Part shown: positions 34,363 to 48,800 of the stretch, in pieces | Position numbering within the stretch: the stretch's first letter is position 1 | Layout: each line of letters starts with the position of its first letter | Source: Callaeas wilsoni | Taxonomy: Eukaryota > Chordata > Aves > Passeriformes > Callaeidae | Direction: 5' to 3' | DNA: 64,000 nucleotides | Assembly (NCBI GenBank): GCA_013398955.1 | Contig: VWPU01017707.1 | Coordinates: forward strand, 310,001-374,000 | Position numbers and translations under genes: made by a program | Notes under the pieces: model-generated | The model's database searches: none | What the model saw: the letters and a program-made list of their open reading frames with translations, nothing else | Told to the model about the DNA's origin: nothing

Positions 34363-37300
34363 TGCAACTCAGGATAACTATTGATGATTCTCTTTCTCTG
34401 TCCTACACTGCTTTACAGCAAAACCCCTGAAAATTCCTACAGAAAACTCTAAGGATAGAAAGTGTGAGGAAAGACCTTTCATGGAACAGTGAGCATCAAA
34501 ATCCTGGTTCCTCCTTTCCTGTGCTTCTCAAACAGGTAAGCTCAGAGCCAGGTACAAGGCAGGCTCGAAGCAGAGAAGAGTTGAAGGAAAACTGCAAAAT
34601 CACGTTGCTCTGTCCTGCTCTGCTGCTTGCACTGACCGAGTGCAAAGTACAAAATAGCATTCTGAACAAAATGCACCAGTTTAATATAAATCACTGCTGA
34701 TACATTGCCATGGATGGATACAGACCCTTAAATGGGACCATGGCATAAGTATTAGGTTGGCGACATTTCATTTATATGTCTCGGAGTAGAAGTGGCCTTT
34801 GCTTTATTAGCAAATATACGTGTAAATCTTTTCACTGAGGCAATTATGCACAATACTGAGCATATAAAAGTGCTGAAATATTTTTAGAAGTGACTGCATG
34901 TGCTCTGCTAGGACTGCAGAATTGTAATTTACTACATACAAAAAAGAACATAGTAAATGTTGCCTCACATTCTCAACTTCTCAAGTTTATATACTACATT
35001 TAAACATTCTGCATTTTATTGTAACTATTTGGCACCAAATCTTACATGCAATAAACCAGATATGAACTTATACTGTTTCCTCATTTCTGCTGTTATATCT
35101 GTGCTAATCTCCAGCCTGTGCATGGCTTCTCTTCTCAGCTATTTGTAGTTCTAGAGACTTTTCTAAGTTTCCAGTAATGTTGAATAGCTGTTTATAAAAT
35201 TTCAAATTCTCCAAGGCCTTTTTTGAATTAGTTCTTCAAGATGATATGCTTTGATGGTTCCATCCACTTTCATATATATTATGTAGTAAAATAAAACACT
35301 GAATTTTTCTCATCTTTCATTTTTCATATTAAAAATGCATTATTTTCTTTTTTCTTTTTTCCCCCAATCCATTTTTCTCATTACACCTGAATTCTACTTC
35401 AAGCTCTTCTAGCCACTGTTAATTTTTTTTTTTTTTTGTAAGATGGGACATATCTGCCTCAGTCTCATCTGGAGTTTTCAGAGAGAGAGTGACTATGTAC
35501 AAGAGTTTTCCAACATAAGTGGAAATTAATTCTTTAAACCTTTTACTTGTTCCTCCCAGAATGCTGATTGACAAAAAATAGTTCAGATCTATTATAGTGC
35601 CTTGTCTTATTTATTTCCTTGTTGCACATCTAAACCCTTGCTGCCACTTGAATGCCTGATATTTCACTGGGGCCCAGGCCCATGCGGCATTATGAAACAA
35701 ATGCTGTATTCTCCAGCAGCTTCCAAGAATGTTTGGAATGATTGTTTGATTAAATAACATGATCCATTAAACCTCTTTGTCTCTTCTTCCTCCAGATTTT
35801 GCCTTTTCTTCCTATTCCTTCCTTCTCTCACATTTAAATTCTGTTTTATGTCTTTTCGTGTCTTCCATCAACCTTTCATTTTCTGTTTTCAGTTCTAATA
35901 TTTCACAGCCATATTTCCCCATTTCACACTTCTTTTCTGTTTACCTTAAAATATCTCCTGAGATTTTTTTAACCTCTAATTTTAGTTTTCTTTCACTGTC
36001 CCAGATCAACTAAAATTCTGGATGCCAGACCTTCTGTATATGAAAAAAGAACATATATTTTCCTTCATTTCATAAGCGTCTCCTCTGTGAGACAGAAGAA
36101 TGAAGGCTGAAATAAGGAAAGGGGAAAGGCAAGAAGAAGTAAGCTTTACTGCATTTAAATTTAGTAGTCAGAGGAAAACTCTGAAGGAAAAGTGGCACCA
36201 GGCTGATACAAATTGTAATGAAATTAGCCTGTGGAATCTTGTACCTTTCACAGACTAACCATGAACCACTTCTTTTCCCCCATTAAGGCAAGGAAAGGGA
36301 AGTGCAATTGATTCAGTCCTTGGCATGGTTGTGATTAGAATTTACTGCAAAACTGACTCCAGAGCTCTCAGCAGCTTGGCAGATGACTCAAGGAAAACTG
36401 TATGTGAAACCAGTGAGAAATAGCTACAGGAAATCTATATTAAGCCAGATAACAGGACTCAGGCTTTTAATGAAAAGAGTGATGGGGTTCTGGTTGGTTT
36501 TTTTGGTCACTATATGCATGATTCTTGTAGTTTGAATTAAGATGAAAATGTAAATATATAGCGAATTACTTGCCTGGTTCCTGGCCCTAATTTATGACAG
36601 CATCAATATACTTCAAAATTATGTGAAGTATAAGTACTTCAAAACTCTGAAATTTAAATTAAATAAAAATTCCTTCTGTTTTATAAAAAAAATCATACTT
36701 GTCCTGTGCTTAACCAAATTCTGCTCGGTTTAGGCCCATGTGCTACTAGAACTCAAACAGTTGTACTTTGTAGATATCATTGTATTTTTTTTATAAATAG
36801 GAATGGCTTTGATGTTTTCAAAGTTGCTTAGGGAATTTGGACGATTCATTAACATTCACTTTCATGGGAGCTAGACAAAAGTTTAATTTATTTTTATATA
36901 ATGCTTTAAAAAGCCTCAGTGCATACATTTAGCTATAATCTGTAAGAACTGGCATCTAATACATTTCCAAACCCCACACATAATATCGAATTTCCCATTG
37001 CACTCTGTGCACCCTCCTAGACACACATGGCTCGTAACAGACACTGTTAAGAAATATTTCCAAGGTTAACTAAAGTAACTCTTCCTTGATCATGGTGTCT
37101 ATCACTATTGATTGTTCAATTTTTCTACTTAGTAGATGGATTTTAAAGAACATCTAAAGGGGGTCTCAAATTGTTTTTGTCTAGAATGGTTGAAGTGTAC
37201 TTACTGAGTCCATTTGGTTGTTAGCTATAGCCAAAACAAATAAATGGACTGATCAAACATGATTTTTACTAATGGGAAAAAAAAAAGGGAAGGGATAGAG

Positions 37301-40300
37301 TTATTCAATAAGCGGAAGGATCAATGATGTCTCTTTTCTTACAGACATCTTACATTTTTCAGTGACTCTGTATTTTCCATATTCAGAGCATCCCTTCAAA
37401 ACTGTCTTCTCTCTCTGTCAGTACTCTGAATTCTCTCTTTATTGGTTGGACTAGAAGCAGTTTACCCTTTTCTTCACCTCAAGCTGAACATGTGCCTATC
37501 AGGGTGACACTGATTTTGTTAGAACACCAAATAGAGCAACTTTTCCTATAGAGGAATTATGTGGGTCTTGCTTACCTTTATACTAGAAGGAACTGCTTTT
37601 AAAGACAGTCTCTTTGTTAAACATCACTGAAATCAGCCTGTAAATTCTATAACTATTGGGAATTTGAAAGAGTACTGGTGAAAACATTATACAAATGCTC
37701 ATTTTTCAATGAGCAGAACTAAAAATCTCACTGTTATCTGCATTACTGCTGTATTTCTGAGTGTGTAACTCCAAAGGAATCATCTAATATTATTTTAAAA
37801 CACATTGACATACTAAATCTGCTGATGCTTTAACATTTATAATCATTATGTTGTAGTGGTTTTAAGTTTAAAGTTAATTTCTACTCCAAATAATTCAAAT
37901 ATATGTTACAAAATAAGAAAGGGGGAAACAAAATCTCTTGTGGGCAAGTTAAATTCAAAGTGTTTTCCAGAAATGGCCATCAGCCAGTTTGGAGTCTGTA
38001 GGAAAAGATGCTCAGAGAACTCGCAGTTCACTACCACAAGCATTAACAGCAATGCTGATTAGGACTTTATTTCCTTCTACATTACAGAGAGCTGTGATGA
38101 TCCACAGTCATTTTAGGACTAAGAATTCCCAAATGGTCTCAGTTTAAATCATCTGCCTATACTGAGCAAAATGCTACTGCCTTTATTAAAACAGATCAGT
38201 CATGCTTGCCACAAGTAGAGATAGACCAAAAGGAGAGAGAAAATGAAAGAAGAAAAACATGTGAAATCTTAAAATACTCTAATTTCTTTGTTGGATTTTT
38301 TTTTTCTTTGAAGTCTTTCCTCAGAGAAAAGGCAAATACTGGTTTAGAATATATGATAAATTGTGAGATTCTAGAAATGTGGTCACAAAGTAAGCATGAT
38401 GAAATTTACTGCTGCTGCACAGCCTGTCTCAGACACTCAGTAGGTTGCCCACTTTTCAGCGCAGAGCAGTTACATTTTCTCAGTTGGGAGCACAACATTA
38501 TATGCAAGACTACATTTCTCAGAAGTCCATTTCCTAGGTTTAGGCACTGTGGACCTCATTGCTTCTGTATTAAGAACACATGATAAGGTATAACACGGCC
38601 ATGACCATCCAAATCCCCCCTTTTTATCAGTAATGTTAACAATCTCACTGCCAAAAATGTCAAATAGAGCAGCAACAACAGGGACGGTCATTTACTTTTG
38701 AAGGAAGGTGACATTTCTACACTTTTGGTACATTAGCTCCTTTTGAAATGCCACAGAACATGCAAAGAACTGGTGAAATTTAATAAAAAAATTGCTTATG
38801 CAAAATAGAACATAAAAAAGACAGAGAAAGTTACAGTTGGAAGTTAAAAGATATATATCAGGTTTGGGAAGCATCAAATAAAATAAAAAACCAAACAACA
38901 AAAATAGATTTCCTCTGGGAGAAATAGAAACAAACTACAACACTTTAGTCAGACCAATTCTATTCAAGGGAAAAAATGGGGAATAACTTCATGGGTGGCC
39001 AAGATACAAAGACCTGTCCTTCAGTCCAACAAATGGCCAAGAATCCTAAACAGGAAAGCATAGTAGAAAATAAACAACTTGTGAACCTGAGCAGTAGCAG
39101 CTGGAATCAGGCTGTTCCCAACCCTCTAATAAATCGAAGATGTAAATAGCTCAGAGGAATAAATCTCTAAAGCAGGAGCGATCAGTACATGGTTAATACT
39201 TGAATTACCGAGAACCACGTAATAATTTAAGGCACAGCAAGCAAGCAGGGGCAGCTTGGGGCACTGAGAACAGGGGCAAGTTGAGGAGCATGTGGTGAAA
39301 GAATGATCCCAATACTGACTGAGAGGTTCAGAGGAAGCTAAAACTACCAGGACTACTCACACTGCTAGAAAAACACCAGCCAATTGATGAGAAATACTCC
39401 TTTTTCCTTACTGGCAGTCAGGGAGACTTACTGGGGTTGAGTGTCTCTTGATATTCATGTAATAAAGTCTGGATTTTTTTTTCTTTTTTTTTTTTAATTT
39501 GTCTGAAATAAATTAGGATAAAACCAACCATATTTTATTTTTTAAAAATAGAAAAGCCTGTGCTTTCAAAAGCTGCTGGAGTTTAAGATTTTTGCATGAT
39601 GTAGATATTTGCTGCAGGATAATATCATGGGTTTATGTCTAGTGAAAATTACTCATAGGTTAAGCTCCGTCATATGAAGAAATGAAGTGCTGCCTCTCAG
39701 AGGTGCCATAACACATTTCCAGTACCTTTCCTCATCATAAATTAGGAGGTTCCACTCCTGTAGAGCTTGGGAATAAGCAGTAATGAGGAAGGTCTGACTC
39801 TTCCCACTGCCAGTTCCAAAGCAGCCTGAGATTCAGAAAAACCTCTTTGGCACCTTTTCTATAAATGGCTGACCCTATGACTAAAATTAGGGTCAACTGA
39901 AGCAAAAGTCAGCTCTTGAAAAGTGTTTGAATTCTTGACAAATGGACATTAAAACTCTTTGCAAATACTTAACAAGGGGCTTGTAAACTTTACTTTAGCA
40001 TTAGAAGGAAATTACTTGGCATGGAAAATTTATTCATGCAACTATATGTTAACAGGAAAAAACCCACAAGTGAACCTGGAAATATATGGGTCCAATGTGA
40101 AGTGGAGTCTATGTGTCCGTCCCTTATCACTACTTCATAAACTAGCAACTCTAGAAAATAACACTTTTGGGAGCTTGTTCAATAGCTAAGAAATGGACAT
40201 TTTCAGATGCCTGCAATGATGCTTAGGAAAAGAGAAACGGAAAAGCATTAGAGAACTTTGTGTAGAATGTTAGGTGCAACATTCATCCATTCCATCTATA

Positions 40301-40515
40301 GTACTTTTCAGTTACTGTAATCAGTCTGTCAATACCAGTGTGATTCAGACACTGTTTTTATTGGAAGAGAGACTATTAATCTTAAAATTACATAAACCAC
40401 TGTTTTTAAAGCACTTTTAAAGGACAGAGGAACTTAAAATTATTTAAAATGCTGATAACAAGTAATTAAGTTTTATTTAATTGTGGCAAAATGGAAAAAG
40501 ATGAACTGCAAATAC
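34363..40515. other. Non-coding stretch, no recognised gene
   Basis: Six kilobases without a recognised gene or mobile element. A pyrimidine-rich patch lies at about 35770-36000, whose open frame (78 codons, mostly Ser, Leu, Phe) reflects composition. The 125-codon open frame at 38206-38583 has no known motif and a 73-codon frame overlaps its end on the other strand. T-rich runs occur at 35341-35365, 35426-35438 and 39475-39496. Confidence 0.55.
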
Positions 40516-40977
40516 AATAGAATCATACAATATGTTGAGTTGGAAGGGACCCATCAGGATCATTGAGCTCAATTCCCATTCTCAAGACACGCTGTGGGTC
40601 ACAACATGTCCCTGAGACAAATCCAAATGCTTCTTGAGCTCTGTCAGGCTGGTGCTGTGACCACTGCCCTGGGGAGCCTGTGCCAGTGCCCAACCTTCCT
40701 CTGGGTGAGGAACCTTTTTCTGATATCTATCCTAAACCTCCCCTGACACAACTTCAGGCCATCCCTCGGGTCCTGGCAGTGGTCACAAGAGTAAAGAAAT
40801 TGGTGCTCGTGCCTCCTCTTCCCCTCTGGAGGAAGCTGTAGCTTCAGTGAGGTCTCCCCTCAGTCTCCTGTTCTGCAGGCTGAACACACCCAGCGCCCTC
40901 CGCTGCTCCGCATACGGCTTCTGTTCCAGACCCTTCACCATCCTTGTGTCCTTCCTTTGGATGCCTCTAAGAGCTTA
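40516..40977 (-). mobile_element. CR1 LINE fragment, minus strand
   Basis: The plus strand starts with AGAATCATACAATATGTTGA, the reverse complement of a CR1 3' end, followed by 'gttggaagggacc'. Further on come the complements of the conserved 3' region: 'tcctctgggtgaggaacc', 'aggtctcccctcagtctcctgttctgcaggctgaaca' (end of ORF2, RRLRGDL and LFSL) and 'cagacccttcaccatcc' (VKGL). About 460 bp remain, so the 5' end is truncated within ORF2. It is not open in frame. Confidence 0.95.
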
Positions 40978-42344
40978 ATATTTTTAGTAACTCTCTTTTC
41001 TAGTTAGATTAGAAAGCCGTAGTCAAGAGGAGCTGAGGGCTTCATTTATTTCGATTATTCTAATCTAAAAAACAACATTTGATGTCAAGATGTTCATATT
41101 TGTACCGTGGCCCTGGCCAGAAGTAGGAAGCAAAGTGGGAAGGTGAAAAACAAGTCTGTGAGGTACAAAGCTCTTTTGAAATTTTTGGGGAAATTAGGAA
41201 AGAAAAGATTTATTGTAAGCTTTTAGTGGCAATTTAGATTCTGCCCTTATTTTAGCTAAAGCCACTCAGCCATCTTATATTGGAAAGTGATGTTTTCAGG
41301 ATGAATAGCAGAACATACCTGCAAGGAACAATTCTGACCTTTTTGTAATGCTAAGAAACATTTTATGAGTGATTAGGGTTCAGTTAGTAACTATTCAACC
41401 GAGGCTTTTTGGTTAACTGAAGCAGATTGACTATTTGAGTTTCTCAGAAATACAGATGGACAAGGTCAGTACATCTGTTTTTCATCCAGGCAGTCAGGTA
41501 GAAAATTAGCCAACTGAACTCCATAGCTCCATCTGTCTTTTTAAAATTTTTTTTCACTTCCTTTTAAAAATTTTTCCCCTTCTCTCATAATTGGGCTTAT
41601 GGATAAGCTTTGAGCTTACTTTTACTGTTCTTTCAGCCTTTCTCTGTAGGCTAGTACTGTCCTATCATAGCATTCCATAAGCCCTTTGCTTCTGTGCTTT
41701 TTGCACCACTGGCTACAGAATTTAAATTGAAGTCATTAAGTTGTTGTGCATTTTTTAGACATATGACCACCAATGTAAAGGTCAGGTCACCCACTTCTAA
41801 GATAAACAGCTGAGTTATATTTTATTGAGTATAAGCCTGCATAGACCTTGCTTGAAATTCTTCAGTAGGAAACATCCCTACATTGAAACAAAGCATGAAG
41901 TTAGATGAATTTAAATGTATCAGCCATAAATAGAAAAAAGACTTTCTTTTTCTGGCCCTATACTGGGACCAGAATATGTGATATACAGCAGTGACATGAC
42001 TCATGTGAGACTGAGAAATTGAAGTATAGTTCCTGATTTAAACAGAAAAAGACATTGAATCATTATGTCCCACGGGAATTTTCTAACTATTTTGAGTAAC
42101 TGCCATTTTGTGGTTCTTAATAATTTTCTCTCTGCTACTTCTCTGTTTCTCCTGCCTCTTCTTGATTTCATTGTAACACAGAATTGAATTTTTTCTTAAA
42201 TGTCATATTTAGTATGGAAACCTTGATACTAAGAATGTTAATATCTCCACACACAGATATTCTGTCAGACATCCTGTTTTAAGCAATCCTCATATTAAGT
42301 ACCAACTCCACTGCAAAGGGACAGATATTTTCCAATGGAAATGA
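40978..42344. other. Non-coding stretch between two CR1 copies
   Basis: AT-rich unique sequence of 1.4 kb; no open frame above about 60 codons and no recognised repeat. It separates a minus-strand CR1 from a plus-strand CR1. Confidence 0.6.
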
Positions 42345-42349
42345 TCATT

Positions 42350-42847
42350 CCAACGTACTTGGCACTGGTGAGGCCACACCTCAAATCCTGTCATCATTTC
42401 TGGGCCCTCACTACAAGACAGACTTTGAGGAGCTGGAGCGAGTCCAAAGAAGGGCAACAGAGCTGTTGACAGGTCTGGAGCACGAGTCCCATGGGAAACA
42501 CCTAGGGGAGCTGGGGGTGTTCAGCCTGGAGAAAAGGAGGCTCAGGAGGGACCTTGTCACTCTGCAACACCCTGAAAGGAAGCTGCAGCCAGGTGGGGGT
42601 TGGCCTCTTCCAGATAACAAGTGATAGGAAAGAGGAGATGGCCTCAAGTTGCACCACGGGAGGTTTAGATTGGATATTAGGTAAAAATTCATCACCAAAA
42701 GGGCGGTCAAGCATTGGAAGATGCTGCCCAGGGACGTGTTTGAGTCACCATCCCTGGAGGTATTTAAAGGGTAGCAGCTGTCCTGGATTAAGGGTTAGAG
42801 GTGGTGATCATAGGGGTCTTTTCCAACCTAAATGATTCTGTGATTTT
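42350..42847 (+). mobile_element. CR1 LINE fragment, plus strand
   Basis: The copy starts in the conserved end of ORF2 ('ggtgaggccacacctcaaatcctg', the RPHLE region) and continues through 'gagcgagtccaaagaagggcaac' (ERVQRRAT), 'ttcagcctggagaaaaggaggctcag' (LFSLEKRRL) and the 3' untranslated part ('gggaggtttagattggatattagg'). It ends with TTCCAACCTAAATGATTCTG and a few more bases. Frames are broken, so this is an inactive 5'-truncated copy. It closely follows a CR1 of opposite orientation that ends 1.4 kb upstream, with different 3' ends, so they are separate insertions. Confidence 0.95.
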
Positions 42848-45800
42848 AAAGCTGATGTAGGGATAATATTTTCTGTCTTCAAGGTGTGGTGCCATAGAAT
42901 CCTTTAATAATAAACTTTATGTTATCTATCAGCAGCTTCTTAAGAATTGGCAAGTAGGTAGCCTCACCTATTTCTCCAGCAACACTTTCCATTTGGACTA
43001 CTTCTTTTTAATGGACTGTGTAATTCTTCCTCTTCATAATCTTCAAATATCCAAAACAAATGATGGAAAAACATGAAATACCACTAAATCACTGTCTATT
43101 TCTGAGCTCTAGTTCAGAAAATAACATTGAACAGAGTATAAGCATTAAATATAAACAATGGTACAGTAGTAATCAAATGAATCACTTCACAATTTATCAT
43201 AGGGATATCAATAGTACAGAAGCCACAATTTTTCTGGTAATATGGAGTCTTTTAGTGACAGAAATTTTTTTTGGTGTGTACCTCTTCTGAAGGACAGAAA
43301 TTAATACCATATTTAATAAATGTGATAAAATCCTATAAAACAGAATGATAACAGTTTCTCACTATCGTTTTAGAGAGAAGGAACTTGGTACTTTAAATTG
43401 AAACACATTTTTAAAGTTTCTGACCTCTAATATCAAAGTTGTAGTTGTTCTACTTTTATGCAGGATAAGGAAATAGTCATGAAAAAAGATACTAAATGAG
43501 AAATGAGATCTAAAATAACTTCTGTGCATCAAAAATGCATTTTCAGAGTGCAATATACCCAGTGAAATCCTGGCAATGATCCTTTTCAGAGGTGGAAAAA
43601 TGGCATTTTAAACCTGCAGTGTTTTAAGATGAAGAGACTTTAGATCATCCCACAGCATAGTCTGCTTCTGGCCTTGAATATGCACACTTTTTTCAAGATT
43701 TCAAATTTGTGGAAAAGGCGGAGAAAGACACTGACTGAATTGTTTTTAAAAGTAATTTTGAATTGCTAAGTTGCAATGTTACAATAAGTTCCAAGGGAAC
43801 TGGGTTAATACAGCGGCCAGATCAGGAGGCTAGGATAAATAAAAAAATTTTTGCAACATTTTATGTCATGCTATATAATTTCTTACATGATTAATTTCAC
43901 CATTGTGTAATATGACTGTTATTGCCCTTTACACTCATCTACACACAACATCATATGTCCTGTTCTCACATTTTGAAAGAAAGACATGTCCCAGTCTAAG
44001 GATGAAAGTCAGCACTATTTGCTAATGAGGTGAGCCAATACAGTTCTTATTCACCAGAAACATCCACCCTTCCCTGTTTCTCCGTTGAGGAACATCAGAA
44101 GCAAACAGCCAAATTCTTCTGCCTCAGGATTTAGAGAACCGTATCAGTTCAACAGAGCCACAAATTTGCAAGTGTGTTTGTCTTTCCAGTCAAATATGCT
44201 GCCTTATTATCCTGCTAAAATATATCAAAATTCAGTGAGGCAAGAGGAATCCAGGCACAACAGGTATCTTGCTTCACAGGAGGAAATGCTGTAAAGGGAG
44301 AGGGAATTATGTTCTCTCTTGCATGTTTCAGCTGTTCTTGATCTGTACATTACACACAAAACTTTGTCAGTGCTTCTGTGTAAGGACCAAAGCAGAGGTT
44401 TCTCTTGCCTCTGCAATGCATGCAGGCAACCTCAATGTAGTTGTTTATCACAAAACACGAAGGCATGTCAAGGACACTGTTCCATACTGGCTGATGAACA
44501 GATGTTTATGTTTAAGTTGTTATAGAAGCCCAGTTTTGAAAATGTGATTGGGACAGCAGCTATGTATCATAATGTCTTGGGATGAATCCAGATGGAGATG
44601 GAATAGAAGATGGTAAGTAATATCTCTCCTTTTTCTGAATTTAATTAAAGAATAATTTTGGACATGCATGAGTTTAGACTTTTTTTAAGGGCATAATTTA
44701 AAGACAGTACCGTTAAATTCACCAGACGCACTAAATGTGAATTTTTCATTACTATGGAAGGAGAACCAGCAACGCTTTTCTTTCCATTTGGGTTATTAAA
44801 CTCTGGGATTCTGATATCAGAAATTGTGTTTTCAGAAAGTGAGTAGAATTTCCTTGCTGAAGATTACTATTTAAAATATCAGGTTGCTCTCCAAACAACA
44901 TGGGAAAAGCACAGATAATGTAATATCATTTTTACAAGTGCATTCATCACAAAGTATATATCTTAATCTACTGAGTGTTCTTCAGACTGAATGTTCAGCA
45001 CCGTCTCCCTCCTTCTGAAGAAACATAGTCATCTTTTATATCACCATTTCTATAGCAGTGAAAAAGAACATTTGGCAATTTATTATAGGATTAGAAAAAA
45101 ATTACCCAAACCTGTCAGTATAGCTTTATGATGGTTTTGTCTGCTCTGCATTTTTTAAAAATCAAACTTTTTGCTGTCCTCACGCATATGTACATAAATT
45201 TACTCTGGGGAAAACTGAAGCAACATAATTATTTGAAAGCTTTATTTCTATTAGAAGTTTAAGCAATAGCTCAGTTTTTTTTTCCTCTTTTTTAAATGTA
45301 AATATATTACATAAAAACAAAAATGGAAATTTAGATATGTGAAGGTGACCTGATCAGGCTATCCAAAGTATTTTGACTGAGGTGATGTCAATTGCTATCA
45401 CATTATAAGTTCCATTTTTAAAGTCAAACACTGTCATTTTCACCTGGAATTCCAAAATTTAAGGAGGCAACTTCCCACTGAAGTAACAGTTCAAATTATC
45501 AGGCTCCTCAGCAAGCTCACAGTTCAGCAAGCCCACATTCAGCTTCAATCTGCAAAAGCAGCACTACAATGGGCTGCTTATTTGAACTCTGCTTTAGCAT
45601 GGTATCTTCTGGATCAGGAGATAGAAATTAGCTCAGCTCTTGAGTTTACATCTGATCAGAGTATTTTAAGACAAATACTTTATTCCATCTCTATCCAGAA
45701 AAAAAAGTATCCCTTACAGAAAAGGAATGTAAAGGATTCGTCCAATTAATATGAATTTCAAATTGATTCTGTAGCTACTGAAATGCCTGTTACTATCTAT

Positions 45801-48800
45801 GTTTTCTGAATTGTGCATTAAAAAAACTGTGAAATTGATGGGGTTTTTGTACATGGGACACAGGATGCTATAATTTGTGTTTTGACAGTGAAATGCTCTT
45901 TGGGTACCTTATTTTGGAGAGTACAAGATATCTTTGATTACAATACAGGTGAAAAATCACATTTAAAATGTTCCATTTAAAAAATGTAAATGTATTTATA
46001 AGGAAACATCAGCTATTATCCGAATCCTCTGAAGCCTTAAAAACAGTCTAATACATGAAAGTCAACGTTTAATATGCTATAGTCTCATGTTTCCGTGCAG
46101 TAGCCCCAAGGAAATCAATTTTTCAGCTCGAGGGTGTTTTGATTTGGTGCAGTTCTGTAACATTCGTAAATGTTATCCAGAACGCCTTCAAAAATAACAC
46201 AATTTAATAATCACAGATGTTCCTACTCTGTCTTCATAGCACTGTTAAAATATCATGACAATGAGATTTATCAGATTTCATGGTACTACATTGTGCACTG
46301 AGCTATTTTTGGCAAGGTTTTAATATGACTAAAAGTGAACGAACTCAATTGGAAACTTTTAGAAAACTTTGCATGAAAGTTTTGTGATATTTTCAAAAGA
46401 AATGCTACCCTCTTCACAGCTGAGACAGGATCAAATTACAATCGTGATAAATGTTGCGTTTGTGCTCCAGGATATTGAAATTTTAAAACGTTCTCCTGAA
46501 TCTGGCTGAGGGATGAAATGCCTTAGTGCAGGAAGCATCCTGGGCTGTTTCAAATGGTGGTGACTACAATTGCTCTGCAAAGACTTTCGCAGTTGATGTG
46601 TTACGATGTTTTCTCCCTCGTGTCTCGTACTAGACATAGGTAGGTATAGCTTAAACTTCGGGATCTTAAATTAGCAATTTGCCACTAAAATCAGTGTGCC
46701 TCTAAAATCAGTGAGTAGATGGAGATGTTATCAAGGCCTTCAGATTGTATTCTCTGGATTTGAAAGGATCATTGGAGGCATCCATATCTCATCACTGACT
46801 GCAGGGATGGTAATGACACTGAAAACAAGCTCGGTTCAGAGGCTAAACACAGCTCTGATGGGTCTTTGCCCTACAGTTTAATAGGGAGAGATTTCCTTGT
46901 CTTTTATTCTGCCAAAGCAGTGCTGCAGGCAGGCAAAAGGTTGATAATCTGTCCCCAAAAGTCCTAACAATCAATAAATAAGAGGGAGCTTTGTTTTAAA
47001 GTATGAATCAAAAGCTGTACGAGAAAATAGATATGTTATGTTTTAAGCTTTGCTTTGTGGGCTAGTGAAGTCAATGATGGTCACAGATTCTGGGACATCA
47101 AGATTCTCCCTTAAGTGCCTGGAAGCAGAAGGTGCCTTGAAGCTAAAAATAGAAAAGTAATGACTGACAGTAAAAAACAATCCCAGAACAGAGGCATTTA
47201 CCAGAAGACACTCTAGTTCTTTGTCTACAGGTCTATGCTTTAACTACATATTGAATAAGCAAGGTCAGCCTACATTGTCTGCATCCTCCACTTGTTCTTG
47301 TTACAGAAATAGATCACTCTAACCTTCTTTCTACTTAAATGAAAGCCTTCTACTTGTTTTTTTATTATTATTATTTTGTAATGTTTAAGGAGCCACAGCT
47401 CTGTGCTTGTAGAAATTGCAGTTAGAAAACAGGAACGCAGATGATAAAAGGAAAAAGCCACGCATAATACAGCATTAATTTCCATTAAAACAGTACACCC
47501 ATAAGCCTTTGGAATGAATTCCATGGAAAATCTTTCAGTAAATTTACTATGAAGTTTTGAATTGGCTGAAAACATGGCATTACTAGGAGAATGCAATAAT
47601 GTGAGGTAACTTGTACATGATTTTTTGTTAACTTGTCTTTTTTATTCAGCGTTTTGAAAATGTAAGTAATAATAGAAAATTGTTGTTTTTTCCACAGATC
47701 GCAGGTTTTAACCAGCCTATTGCATATCTTGCCTTTGACAAGGAACTGAACATTTTCCATGCTGTGTATTTGCCATATACTTATAGTTCAATTACGTGTA
47801 GAGAATTCTGGTTTTTGAGTAGCATGAGAAAACAGAACATATTGTACAACTTTAAGTGTAGTATTCTGTTACTTTTGTCACTCATGACTTATATAAAAGC
47901 TATGAATATACAAAAATAATTTAAAGTGTTGCTGTTTGACTCAGTCTAAACTAAGGTGCAGAGAGAGCTCATAAATTTCTGGGTCCAGATATACAATTCC
48001 AGCTGTGTTTTAACTGCAAAGGGGACTAAGACATAGACATAGGCCATTGTCTATCTACCACACCATGGTTTTCCTTCAACAGGGAATGCAGACATATAAA
48101 CCATCAGGCAGTCATGGCTCTCTTCAGTAGGTCTGTTTGTCTGTGCTGTTGGGACATTGGGATGAGGAATTACAAGAAAGCACCTGACTTGCAGTATATT
48201 GTCACAGCGAAATAGTCTAGGATTTTTAAAAGAAAGTGTGCGGCACTTGCTCCTAAAGTAATTTTCAAAGCAGTACTAACGATATTTTTACAATATTTTA
48301 AAAATTAAACTCCTTTTCTTTGTCTCCCATTTGCACCTTTGTCTTACCCTCAAATATTGTAGGGTTGTTTGGGGTTTTTATTCACAATGGTAAAACATGG
48401 AATTTAGAACTTTTCTATCAAATCCACTGACTACTTTCCCTAACTAACCTGACTCAAAGGCCTTTCTCTGGAGAACATTTTCAAAAATCTTAAATTGACC
48501 AACACTTTTTGGCTTGTACTATTTCTACCTGTGAAATTTAGTAAACCTACCATTTGGACACAGGTTCTGGTAGATAACAATTTCACCTTTGAAATTATAT
48601 CACCTGTCCAAAGCATAACTAAAGATAAAATGCTTTGGGCACTTTTGTTTCTTTGAAGCTGTGATTTTCGTCGTCTTCTGGAAGCAGATTAGTATCCTGT
48701 GTACCCCTGTGTTTATCTCAGTGTGTCTCTCTTAAACACCGACAGCACAAGTCCTAATTTAGGGACCTTTATTTGAGCATTTAGATTGGAACTGAGCCTT

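Noticed and set aside
33883..34367. Open frames of 63-98 codons on both strands
   Set aside because: All lie within the solo LTR, which is regulatory retroviral sequence without coding capacity here.
35777..36013. Ser/Leu/Phe-rich 78-codon frame resembling membrane protein
   Set aside because: It is the translation of a pyrimidine-rich patch; the hydrophobic look follows from T-rich codons.
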